Below are positions 16,483 through 24,980 of a stretch of DNA of 64,000 nt, one piece after another. Position numbers and translations under genes: made by a program. The number at the start of each line of letters is the position of its first letter. Position 1 is the first letter of the stretch. The stretch is from Tritrichomonas musculus. Lineage: Eukaryota > Parabasalia > Tritrichomonadida > Tritrichomonadidae. A model generated the notes under the pieces. The model made no database searches. It saw only the letters and a program-made list of their open reading frames with translations, and was not told where the DNA came from. The stretch spans positions 1,860,001-1,924,000 of the forward strand of contig JAPFFF010000011.1 in NCBI GenBank assembly GCA_039105265.1. Reading direction: 5' to 3'.

Positions 16483-19476
16483 TTATTGAGTGGTGAATAA
16501 ACCATTTTCTAATGATGCTAATCTTGATTCAAAAGATTCTATGGTTGCTTTCAAATTTGTGTTCTCAGTTACCAAATTTTCTATCCTTGTCTTCAGTTCA
16601 TCATAATCACTTTTTAATGCGTAATTTGACAAATCAACTGGTTCTGGGATATCTGTTTTCAAAGCAAAAGTGTTCGACACATATCTTGCTGAATAAGCGT
16701 TTTTGTCTGTTGGTTCGATATTTTTGGTAATTGAACATGATAAAATTTCCGGTGTTTCACCACTTCCTGGATTGATTAATTCATGGGAGTGATACAGTAT
16801 CCAAAGACCAGAACTACTTCCTTCGATACGAATTATCTGAGAGGGTTGTTCGTCATCATCGTCATTGTACGAATAATCTATGTGAACATAATGAGCCGTA
16901 TAGAAATTGTTTGATGAGACAATATCCAACCCATATTGCTCAATCATTTCATGATATGTGTCGTAATCCAAATCAGGAATTGTATTATTGACGATTTTGA
17001 ATTGAATAGTTGTTTGCCCCTCAATAATTTCTGGAATAATGCTTTTCATAGCATAATTGGTTAAATCAACAGGTTCAGGTATATCTTTCTTTAATGCATA
17101 CTCCTTTAGTACATCATTGACCTCATCAACCGTGGGGTATTCATTTATGATTGTAGCTAGTGAAGCATCATTAGATTTGGTCTGTTCATGGATAGCATCA
17201 ATTTTATTATGAAGAGCATTTATGTCACAGGTATAGGCTAAATCATTTAGTGTAAATGACATCCTCCTAACACAAGTATTCTCCTTGATAGTAATAGTAT
17301 TGACTTTAACATTTTGGGGATTAGGTATGATTATAATCTTATCATTGAGAGTGCATGTTGGGAAGTAATCGCAACCTTCATATTGACTAACACTACCATT
17401 GTCTATAGTAATTGTAACAATATATTCCTCATAGTCTATATCATTGAATTCGCTAATAAACATTAACATCAGCCTAACTTTGATAGTTCCATTTGTAATC
17501 ACATCTTCGGCTTCAAGATGAACATCCTTATTGACTAGCTTACCAACAATATCAATAGTGTCATCTCTAACTAAATTATTTTTGGAAATATAGATATCAT
17601 CAAGTAGGGTTGTATTAAATTCAACCTCATTTATTTTTTCAGCTAATAGTCTAAATGCTGGTTTCAATGACTCCCTGAAGTGGTTGCATAAATCGATAGC
17701 ATCTCTATAGGTTGTAATGGTTGTTGAGGGGTTGTTAACATCATCAGTATATTCGACAGCAACTTTATCTGCATCGCACCAATTTATGATTGGAGTTAAA
17801 TCAGTTGTAGTTGACCTTGCTATTTTTAATGGAGGTAGGTTGCTTCCATCACCTAGATGATATAAAGCTTGCTCACCTTGGGATATACCTTCAATGGTTG
17901 AATCTATACCAGCTTTAGTGATTGTGAACCCTGTTCGAAACAACGTCAATCCAACATTGGCTATGCTACCAGCCGTGCCGATGACTCCAAATGCCAGGGC
18001 TACATTTGATACGATTCGAACCTGGTCGATATCATCTTGCAAGTGTTGAGTAATTCTTTTAGTCTCACCCATTTCTGCATTTAATGTATCCACTCTACTG
18101 GTCAAATCTTTAACATCATAACTAACTACATCAAAGTTGTTAGTGAGTACATTCAAATCACTCCTCATGGTAGTAATATTATCAGCCGTAATGACCTTAG
18201 ATGATGTTATATTGTAATCAGTATATAAGGTTGTCGCGGCATCTGGTCTCGGGAGTACTTCATAATATTGTTGGTCGATTATATATTTGAATGCGTTAGT
18301 TGACGGGTCCCAATTCACTTCATCAATGGGGTCAGTGAAATCTTTCTTCAAATATAGTTCAATATTTTTGGTATCTGTATTAATTTTAGTAGTAGAATAT
18401 TCATAGCTAATCTTCTCAATCGTATCTAGGATTGGGATGACATCAACATATACCTTGCCATTCTTTTGAGCATGGAACCCATCTGGTTTGAATGATAACC
18501 TAGTGCCAGTAATCGAATCCCCCAAATATATATCCAAATATATCTTATCAATCAGGTCGGTTCGAATTCCCTCGGTGTTATCCATTGATAAATATAAAAT
18601 GATGGTACCATAATACCCTGGATGTAACGAGTTCGATAGACCATCTGTTAAATGGTTCTCGTAAGCACATGTCATATTCCATTCACTACCATCTCTAATA
18701 GTTCCATCATTCATTTGAATTTTGAATACATGTTTATAGTTTTTCAATAGCGAATGCATCAAACCATTCCCTTCATTTGTAATTATCGACTCGTGCAAAT
18801 CTGTTTGCTTAATAGTTATCCAGCAACCGTAGCAATCGTTAGTTTTCTTACTGGGTCGAAGATTCCATTTGGTGATAACTTTAGAATTGAGTCTACCTTG
18901 GATATTATTACCTGTCCAATAGCCTTTATTGGAATGGGTCTCATCAGCACACCATTTCAATGACCAATGGTTACCAAAACAATGTTCTGTAAACTTGAAT
19001 TCGAGTTGGTCTGGTATAGTATAATCATCAGGCACCTCAAATATAATTTTGTAGTAATCCTCATCCTGTATAATGTAATCCTGAATAATGGATGGCTTAT
19101 AGAAGTAGTGGACATCACTTTTATGAAGCTTCAACGCATTATCAGCAATTATGGTTTTACATTTAATAGGCTTATCCGTTTTCAATAGAGTTGGTGTGTA
19201 TTCATTCATAATTGATAACTCTCCATTGAGGAATAGCTTATATGGATGAAATGGTAACTTTTTATCAAATGCTATATAAAACTTACCATCGAGGTCATTT
19301 TGGTCAGCAGGTCCAATGGATCTTGTTGCGATTAAAGAACTATCATTGATAATACAGAAATTTTGATACGAATCAAATTTGATTACTGGACACAGTATCT
19401 TATTATTTTTGGATACAATATAGAACTCTTTAATATATCTGCCTTTGCTATCATATATAACATTCTTTCGTAACAC
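16483..19476 (-). CDS. Fibre-like surface protein with coiled-coil tail
   Basis: A protein of about 997 residues; the start is uncertain as no ATG lies near its 5' end. A beta-rich N-terminal half leads to a coiled coil (about 440-490), then a Gly/Ala-rich hydrophobic stretch (about 490-525, VALAFGVIGTAGSIANVG) that could be membrane-active. The C-terminal part holds repeats of the form ALKxDIPEPVDLxNYAxKS (near 785-815 and 945-965) and ends in a leucine-rich coiled coil, a layout typical of trimeric fibre or tail-spike shafts. I infer an exposed attachment-type protein. It lies 15 bp behind a membrane-protein gene in the same direction. Confidence 0.6.
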   Translation of the reverse strand: MLRKNVIYDSKGRYIKEFYIVSKNNKILCPVIKFDSYQNFCIINDSSLIATRSIGPADQNDLDGKFYIAFDKKLPFHPYKLFLNGELSIMNEYTPTLLKTDKPIKCKTIIADNALKLHKSDVHYFYKPSIIQDYIIQDEDYYKIIFEVPDDYTIPDQLEFKFTEHCFGNHWSLKWCADETHSNKGYWTGNNIQGRLNSKVITKWNLRPSKKTNDCYGCWITIKQTDLHESIITNEGNGLMHSLLKNYKHVFKIQMNDGTIRDGSEWNMTCAYENHLTDGLSNSLHPGYYGTIILYLSMDNTEGIRTDLIDKIYLDIYLGDSITGTRLSFKPDGFHAQKNGKVYVDVIPILDTIEKISYEYSTTKINTDTKNIELYLKKDFTDPIDEVNWDPSTNAFKYIIDQQYYEVLPRPDAATTLYTDYNITSSKVITADNITTMRSDLNVLTNNFDVVSYDVKDLTSRVDTLNAEMGETKRITQHLQDDIDQVRIVSNVALAFGVIGTAGSIANVGLTLFRTGFTITKAGIDSTIEGISQGEQALYHLGDGSNLPPLKIARSTTTDLTPIINWCDADKVAVEYTDDVNNPSTTITTYRDAIDLCNHFRESLKPAFRLLAEKINEVEFNTTLLDDIYISKNNLVRDDTIDIVGKLVNKDVHLEAEDVITNGTIKVRLMLMFISEFNDIDYEEYIVTITIDNGSVSQYEGCDYFPTCTLNDKIIIIPNPQNVKVNTITIKENTCVRRMSFTLNDLAYTCDINALHNKIDAIHEQTKSNDASLATIINEYPTVDEVNDVLKEYALKKDIPEPVDLTNYAMKSIIPEIIEGQTTIQFKIVNNTIPDLDYDTYHEMIEQYGLDIVSSNNFYTAHYVHIDYSYNDDDDEQPSQIIRIEGSSSGLWILYHSHELINPGSGETPEILSCSITKNIEPTDKNAYSARYVSNTFALKTDIPEPVDLSNYALKSDYDELKTRIENLVTENTNLKATIESFESRLASLENGLFTTQ

Positions 19477-19491
19477 AATTTTGAAAATTGG

Positions 19492-21300
19492 TCAATTGTA
19501 GCTGAGGAAGGCTTGTTTTTGTTCATCAGGAACATTAATAACTAATAGGTTACATTCGATATTATTAATGGTATTTGTTAATGAAGATACATCCTTGTTT
19601 GTAATTATGAATTCATCGATACCTGCCTCACTGGCAAAATTTGAATCGCCTGCGGGTATCTTATCCAATCTATCCATGACATAATTATGAGCCTCACATA
19701 AATTATTCACCAAATCAATTGTATCAACAAATACTGATGCTACATCCAATAATGGGTTATCATCCGTTAGTATATCAATCTCATCACTAAGGGGTGTTGG
19801 TTTAGCTTTCTTCTTGAGGCGAGCTGCTATAGCTGCATGCTCTCTCTTCATCTCTTCAAATTTCAATTTATGCTCCATGGGACTAAGCTTCTTATAGGTC
19901 TTCTCCTCATTGAATATTATTTTGATTCCATATATAATCAGTAATAATGTCAATTGAAACGTGCCTGCACATATTAGAAAATTATCAGGTTCTTGGAGCC
20001 ATTTAATGAAACTACCAAAGTTATCAAATACTTTATGTACTGTAGATGAATCAATTGTTGGTAGTGCATCAACAACCCTATCCTTAAATGTGATTAGGTA
20101 GCGAACCAGTTTACCAGATGTATCTATTGTATAATGCCAGATGTATCCTGAATTAAAATATAATGATTCCATCAATGATGTGGCTGTATTGTATGTTACC
20201 TTACTCATAGATGATACCCCTGAGAGTGTGTATGATAATAGCTTACCAGTTATAGAGAATGTACTTTTCAATAGAAGTAGCATAAAACTTAATGTCTTGA
20301 CCACTACATTGATAACTTTATCCATGTTATCGTGACTGATAGGTGACTTGTTTTCAATCAGTGTATCCACATCTTCGATATCATACTCCTTATTATCATC
20401 TGGATTCACGATGACATCATATTTGGTTGGCTCGACTGGGAGGTCATCACCTGATGGAGCTTTTTGACACTTCACTTTGCGTATCTCATATCTATCATTT
20501 ATTTTTAGGACAACGAGGTACTCCATATTCTCAAGTGTATTCAAGAGATTTGTTATATCACTATTGGAAGCAGTTGATATATCATTTTGAAGACCATTCA
20601 ATATTTGTAATAGGTTTGCATTATTGGTATTGAGACTGGTGAATAGATTGGCATATGTTTTGATATTATTTGTTGCATTGAGATTATTTGATAATGAGGA
20701 GCCAAATAAATTCAGTTGACCATTAGGATATATATCTGTATTCTCAAATCCGGATTTCTTCACAAACCCATTCATGTTAGATAATAATGATTGAATCGAA
20801 GTATTGGATGAGTTGTATGTTTTGATGACATCATTTATACTTGACGGATTGTGTGGTTGAATTATGTTGTTGTTATCGATATAATTCATTTGACTCAATG
20901 ATATATCTGTGTTCGCCAAATCACTCAAATCGACCCCATCTATATTTAGGTCATGTATATATTTGGTTAGATTATTAAAATTGGTTCTCAATAATTCCAT
21001 CAGTTTATTATAAGTGGTACAATATTGTGTATTTGTAGCACCATCAGCGAAGACAGGTAAGCTTTGCCCACCAGTAATAGTTAAATCTTTAAATGAATCA
21101 ATTTTAAAGTCCTTTCCTAATGCCATTTGGTCAACTTCAGCTTTGCTATATATATTATTGAATGCGACTGGTTCACCATCCTCTCGTGTGAAACTGAATT
21201 GTTCGTTACCTTCATCATCTTCAGCTACTTCTATCGACAAACCTTTATCCTTTAACTTGGTTGCTTCATTACAACGAAAAGCATATGGTACAATAGACAT
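19492..21300 (-). CDS. Large membrane-anchored structural-type protein
   Basis: A 602-residue protein whose ATG at 21300 faces the next gene across 16 bp. The first 240 residues are Asn/Ser/Asp-rich with IYSKAEVDQMALGK, reminiscent of fibre-shaft segments. Hydrophobic stretches lie at about 325-350 and 437-460 (FQLTLLLIIYGIKIIF), the second being a good transmembrane candidate, followed by a charged coiled-coil region (EHKLKFEEMKREHAAIAARLKKK, about 480-505). It is probably partnered with the fibre-like gene just downstream. I do not recognise a family. Confidence 0.6.
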   Translation of the reverse strand: MSIVPYAFRCNEATKLKDKGLSIEVAEDDEGNEQFSFTREDGEPVAFNNIYSKAEVDQMALGKDFKIDSFKDLTITGGQSLPVFADGATNTQYCTTYNKLMELLRTNFNNLTKYIHDLNIDGVDLSDLANTDISLSQMNYIDNNNIIQPHNPSSINDVIKTYNSSNTSIQSLLSNMNGFVKKSGFENTDIYPNGQLNLFGSSLSNNLNATNNIKTYANLFTSLNTNNANLLQILNGLQNDISTASNSDITNLLNTLENMEYLVVLKINDRYEIRKVKCQKAPSGDDLPVEPTKYDVIVNPDDNKEYDIEDVDTLIENKSPISHDNMDKVINVVVKTLSFMLLLLKSTFSITGKLLSYTLSGVSSMSKVTYNTATSLMESLYFNSGYIWHYTIDTSGKLVRYLITFKDRVVDALPTIDSSTVHKVFDNFGSFIKWLQEPDNFLICAGTFQLTLLLIIYGIKIIFNEEKTYKKLSPMEHKLKFEEMKREHAAIAARLKKKAKPTPLSDEIDILTDDNPLLDVASVFVDTIDLVNNLCEAHNYVMDRLDKIPAGDSNFASEAGIDEFIITNKDVSSLTNTINNIECNLLVINVPDEQKQAFLSYN

Positions 21301-21316
21301 TTTAACAGATAGTAAA
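21301..21316. promoter_or_regulatory. 16-bp divergent promoter gap
   Basis: Only TTTAACAGATAGTAAA separates the ATG codons of the minus-strand membrane protein and the plus-strand gene at 21317. Transcription of both must start within this gap or inside the opposite gene, which fits very short 5' leaders. Confidence 0.4.
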
Positions 21317-22063
21317 ATGTTGTGTTCAGTTAATAGTAATGCAACAGATTATAGTCTGGTGAAGCTAAATGTAGACATACCTTGGAAATGTGATTATGTG
21401 AAGTATTATGTTTCCTCAATCAATACAAAGGGGAATATATTGATAGTAACTAAGGATGACTATTTGATGTTTTCATATGAGGACGGAAATAATGAACGTT
21501 CGCTGATGATAGAATTTAAAGACACATATTATTACTCAATGCTTGGATTGGTTAAATACTTGAATAGTTGTCAAAACATAATTGTGTTCAAAAATATTGA
21601 TGGTAGGACAATGAGTTTATCGAGTCAGCATAAAGTATCGTTCATTAGAGGTTCTCATAGAGCTAAACTGATAACAGGATTATATAGTGTAAAGAATGAA
21701 GTTGTTATACCTGCCAACAATGAGACAGTTGTACCTGATTTGCCAATATTGGATTATGCCAATAGATTATATCTCGTATCACTACAAGGTCAAGCTGTAC
21801 ATAGTATTATAGGAGAACATGAATATACACCATCTGTGATTGCAACAGTTGATACTGTTATAGAACCACAGGCACCTATTATAATTGATTACGATTCATC
21901 TAAACCAATCAAAATTAAAACATTTACCGACTCACTAAAACACATCGAAATGAGGCTAGTAGATTTCATGTACCAACCTGTCATATTAAAGTCTCCATTA
22001 TTTGTCAACATTAAAATTAAACCTGCAGGGACAACTAATATTGACACGCCAACGAATCATTAA
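21317..22063 (+). CDS. Unrecognised beta-rich protein next to right TIR
   Basis: A 248-residue protein. I chose the ATG at 21317 because an upstream start would run antisense through the neighbouring minus-strand gene; the gap between the two divergent starts is then only 16 bp and must hold both promoters. The protein has alternating hydrophobic strands (NILIVTKDDYLMFSYED, SLMIEFKDTYYYSML) and a Pro/Ile-rich C-terminal half. It could be a capsid-associated or receptor-binding protein paired with the minus-strand surface genes. Its stop lies at the inner edge of the right TIR. Confidence 0.6.
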   Translation: MLCSVNSNATDYSLVKLNVDIPWKCDYVKYYVSSINTKGNILIVTKDDYLMFSYEDGNNERSLMIEFKDTYYYSMLGLVKYLNSCQNIIVFKNIDGRTMSLSSQHKVSFIRGSHRAKLITGLYSVKNEVVIPANNETVVPDLPILDYANRLYLVSLQGQAVHSIIGEHEYTPSVIATVDTVIEPQAPIIIDYDSSKPIKIKTFTDSLKHIEMRLVDFMYQPVILKSPLFVNIKIKPAGTTNIDTPTNH

Positions 22064-22068
22064 GCTTG

Positions 22069-22685
22069 GATTCAATTAAAGATTTATTTTTGAGTAGGTA
22101 TCGGGTGTACATGAAGTGGTTGCATGAGTAGATGTATGTGATGAGATTTGGGAGATGATTGCATGAGTGGATGTGTGTGATGGTTGCATGAGATGAGTTG
22201 CGATACAAGATATGGGAGATGATTACTTGAGATGATTTGTGTGAGATGATTGCTTGAGTGGATTTGTGTGAGATGGATTGCTGTAGGAGTATGCTAGATA
22301 GGTTGCATGAGATGGGTTGCTTGAGATAGGTTGCTTGAGATGATTGCATGAGATGATTGCATGAGATGGGTTGCTTGAGATAGGTTGCATGAGATGGGTT
22401 GCATGAGATAGGTTGGTATTAAGTAGTTATACATAGTGAAGGGGGGATAGATAACTAGTATAAGCAAATGAGGCTCTCCGTGTAGGGTGGCTGGGTGGGG
22501 GTTGCTTGGGGGCTGTTTGGAGATATGGTTTATTATAGCGAGGGAGCTTTTCAAAGCGAGGGAGCTATAATATAAAACATCTCCAAAGTACCTCAAATTA
22601 TCGTCTCTTCAGGAAGCTTTCAAAGCCAGAGAGCCTCATTTGCTTATACTAGTTATCTATCCCCCCTTCACTATGTATAACTACT
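22069..22685 (-). repeat. Right terminal inverted repeat of Maverick A
   Basis: This is the reverse complement of 105-771, with the same three-part structure: inner unique tail, shortened minisatellite (about 22115-22420, units like GATGGGTTGCTTGA) and terminal foldback (22422-22685). It is about 50 bp shorter than the left arm because of minisatellite unit loss or gain. Confidence 0.92.
22422..22685. other. Terminal foldback hairpin, right end of Maverick A
   Basis: It has the same 57-bp arm structure as the left end (arms about 22422-22478 and 22629-22685). Compared with the left copy, the only two differences are one base in each arm at the paired position: the left end has ATGGGG with CCCCAT, the right end ATGAGG with CCTCAT, so pairing is kept. 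Confidence 0.9.
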
Positions 22686-22690
22686 CATGA
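22686..22690. repeat. Target-site duplication CATGA (right copy)
   Basis: CATGA follows the last base of Maverick A and matches 100-104. Confidence 0.75.
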
Positions 22691-22971
22691 TTCTTAACTG
22701 AATAAACTTGTTCTTTTACTTTCTTTGCCTTTTCATTTATGAAAGTTAATTTAATTTGTATCTTGAATTCATTACAAATTTGTTCAATACATCCTTGTGA
22801 AAGATATCTTCTATTAATTCTTAAACGAATCTTATTTAAAGTCTCTTCATCGTACTGACCAGTTTGCTTAAGTGCATAAACAAAACAGTTATCATCTAAT
22901 TCTTTTCGTTGTGACTTACCTTCAACTAAAGTATCAAATATCTGTAATCTATTCAAATATTCAATAATCAT
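22686..22971 (-). pseudogene. Maverick C polymerase N-terminal-like fragment (DNCFVYAL)
   Basis: A piece of about 90 residues with DDNCFVYALKQTG, ETLNKIRLRINRRYLSQGC and a CNEFKIQIKLTF strand. These match in order the DNCFVYAC...RNYIRTKRVPCNRII...KEFKCHFII stretch at residues 306-360 of the Maverick A polymerase. The piece is cut by the insertion of Maverick A. It is treated as a fossil fragment. Confidence 0.65.
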
Positions 22972-22991
22972 TTTAGGTACATCTGGTTTGA

Positions 22992-23645
22992 TTAAATATC
23001 TAAAGAATGAGCCACCTCTATCATTAGTTGATTTAAAGATTCTTCATCTAATGGTTTTGTATGCCACTGTCCATTAACTTTAAATTGTATCTTGTATTTC
23101 CCAATAATAGGAAGAGTTAAAATGTGTTCTTGAAAGAAATTCTTTAATGGCTCAAATATTAGTTCTCTACCTACATTAGTTAATTTAGTAAAATCAATGC
23201 GCCAATTAGTTTTGTGTCTAAGTAGGTGGTCAATTATATCATCAACTACTTCTTTCTGTGAAGATTCTTGTTCCTTCCATTCTTTAAATGATTGCATAAC
23301 TTGCTTATTTTCTTCAGCTGGCGTTAACTGGAGAAATTCATCAGCATCAGTTTTTGGGTTAAAATGATGATACTCTTTTAGTTTCATAGCATGAGCTGGC
23401 AATTCTTTCAGCAAATCTTTATTCTTATTCATAGCAGCATCAATTCCCATAAAATAATAGAAAATTGGGTCATATTCAAAAGGCCCTTTATAATTAGTTT
23501 CTGCTAAATAATCTTTAATTTCATCAATTAATGCTTTTCTTACATCTTTCACAAATGGAAGTTTTTCATATTCCTCCAAAGTAGTAGCAGAAGGATTAAC
23601 AATTTTAAATAATTCGAATAATTTCTCAGTACTTACTGCTTTCAT
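22992..23645 (-). pseudogene. Maverick C gene fragment, upstream part
   Basis: A 217-residue open stretch starting with MKAVSTEKLFELF and preceded by the TTTATCTCATCTAAAAATG start context. It is helical and charged, and ends in IGKYKIQFKVNGQWHTKP, resembling the strand-rich part before the Cys-His region. It lies directly upstream of the DNCFVYAL piece on the same strand. No enzyme motif is seen in it alone. Confidence 0.5.
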
Positions 23646-24035
23646 TTTTAGATGAGATAAATTATTAATTTAAAACAAATATTAAATCTAAAAATATTTG
23701 AGAAAAAATTGAAAAAGTTAATTTAAAAATAATAGAGAAATGCTATGTGAAAAAAATTGTTCTCTTTATTAATATGTAACCATATTTTTGAGAGCTGAAT
23801 TAATTGAGACTAGAATTTTTAAAATTGAGACTAGAATTAATTGAGAGGGTGTTGGGAATTGAGAGCTGAATTAAATTGAGAGCTGAAGTAATTAAAAGTT
23901 GAACTAATTGAGAGCTGAAGTAATTGAGAGCTGAACTAATTCAGAGCTGAAGTAATTGAGACTAGATTTAATTGATAATTATAAAATTTTAAACTTTTTC
24001 TGAAAAAATTTTGAGTATAAAAATAAATTTATAAT
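23646..24035. repeat. Spacer with 18-bp minisatellite (GAGAGCTGAAGTAATT)
   Basis: Between two Maverick C genes, about 23790-23970 consists of roughly ten degenerate units of about 18 bp built on AATTGAGAGCTGAAGT, with ACTAGAATT variants. The rest is AT-rich leader of the neighbouring minus-strand gene. It is the counterpart of the minisatellites in the TIRs of A only in style, not in sequence. Confidence 0.7.
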
Positions 24036-24542
24036 TTACTTAATATTATGTCCCATTCTTGCATGATATTCATCCCAATCATGTGCTCCAGGAAATTGAC
24101 CTAAATGAGGACGATAATGATTATGCTTCCAGTTCTTAAATTTGACACTATAAATCTTATTGTTATATTTATATCGGATAGGTGTTTGTCCATTCTTATA
24201 TTCGCTAATTAATTCACAGCCTTCTTTTGCTAATTCACTCGCAACTCTCTTAGTGTCATAAAAACGAGGATTAATTAAGAATTTATTCCAATCTGTTGGA
24301 TTGAATAGTTTATATTCTTTTTCAATAAACACTAATACCATATTGTTATGCTTTGGTTTTCTACCTTTCTTTTCTTCATAAAATTTATCTAATTCATTTG
24401 CTTTTTTATAAACATCTAATTCTTCTTCATTTATACTTTTCATTTCACAAGTCATAGAATAAAGTTTATTAATAGTATCTGTAAAATAATTTAAATCAAT
24501 TATTGAATTATATTTCGCAATGACATTTAATCTATCAAACAT
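24036..24542 (-). CDS. Maverick C protein of unknown function
   Basis: A 168-residue protein starting MFDRLNVIAKYNSI. A helical N-terminal half ends in YEEKKGRKPKHNN; the second half has KLFNPTDWNKFLINPRFYD, then IRYKYNNKIYSVKFKNW and a His-rich C-terminus (HNHYRPHLGQFPGAHDWDEYHARMGH is the source of many His residues). The His cluster could bind a metal, but the spacing matches no family I know. The start shares the context TTTTTTATCTCATCTAAAATG-like with the 23645 gene. It is the last gene before the element end. Confidence 0.55.
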   Translation of the reverse strand: MFDRLNVIAKYNSIIDLNYFTDTINKLYSMTCEMKSINEEELDVYKKANELDKFYEEKKGRKPKHNNMVLVFIEKEYKLFNPTDWNKFLINPRFYDTKRVASELAKEGCELISEYKNGQTPIRYKYNNKIYSVKFKNWKHNHYRPHLGQFPGAHDWDEYHARMGHNIK

Positions 24543-24667
24543 TTTAGATGAGATAAAAAATTAAATAAAAATATACCTGCCATTATTCTGATAGCTATTA
24601 GAATGCTGAGAATTCAGTGTGAAAACTCCTGCTAAAATGTGATGTTCTAAAATCATTGGAAAACGAA

Positions 24668-24710
24668 CAAAAAGGGCGTAGTCCTTTTTGGGCGTTTTCA
24701 CTATACTACT
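24668..24710 (-). repeat. Terminus of Maverick C with small hairpin
   Basis: The minus-strand end AGTAGTATAGTG is followed by CGCCC and then a perfect 7-bp stem (AAAAAGG and CCTTTTT around GCGTAGT, about 24670-24690). A hairpin just inside an AGTAGT terminus is also seen in Mavericks A and B. Confidence 0.55.
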
Positions 24711-24739
24711 AATATATATTAATTAAATATTTTTTAAAA

Positions 24740-24880
24740 TTTTTATTAATGAATTGAATTTAAAAATTATACAAAATAATTAAATCAAATAATTTTAATT
24801 AATTTAATAAAAATAAATATAAAAAATTCATTTATATTTTCAATATAAATGAATTTATTTAATGAAATATACAAATTAGA
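24740..24880 (-). repeat. Inverted copy of the 171-212 bp A/T repeat
   Basis: Read on the minus strand it shows TATTTCATTAAA, TTCATTTATATT and GTATAATTTTTAAATTCAAT in the same order as each unit of the array at 30000-31560. Low sequence complexity means some of the match could be chance, but the order of several 12-20 bp words argues for homology. Confidence 0.55.
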
Positions 24881-24980
24881 AAATAAATATTGGATGAAAT
24901 AAAATAAATAATTAATTAATCAAATATTTTTATAGAAATTCTTTTGAATTAATTAATCAAAATTTTAAAATTAATGCTTT

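Larger units (their letters stand above)
105..22685. mobile_element. Maverick/Polinton element A, looks whole, young
   Basis: A 22.6-kb giant DNA transposon with long TIRs (105-771 and 22069-22685), terminal AGTAGT, a CATGA duplication, and the Maverick hallmark genes: integrase, FtsK/HerA-type ATPase, double-jelly-roll capsid candidate and DNA polymerase B. The outer 264 bp of the two TIRs differ at only two bases, which implies a recent insertion. Genes on the plus strand run from 776 to 16453, with one minus-strand HNH gene; a minus-strand pair (16483-21300) and one plus-strand gene close the right side. I did not recognise an adenain-like protease here although Maverick B has one. No more than a few breaks are evident. 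Confidence 0.93.
22686..24710 (-). mobile_element. Maverick C, right-hand piece and terminus (older, broken)
   Basis: A remnant of a different Maverick, interrupted by Maverick A and continuing from 1-104. It carries polymerase N-terminal-like pieces, one more small gene and an internal minisatellite. Its end at 24710 reads, on the minus strand, AGTAGTATAGTGAAAACGCC, sharing the first nine bases AGTAGTATA with Maverick B and the AGTAGT hexamer with A. The other end is outside the window. It has at least a few breaks besides the nested insertion. Confidence 0.65.
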
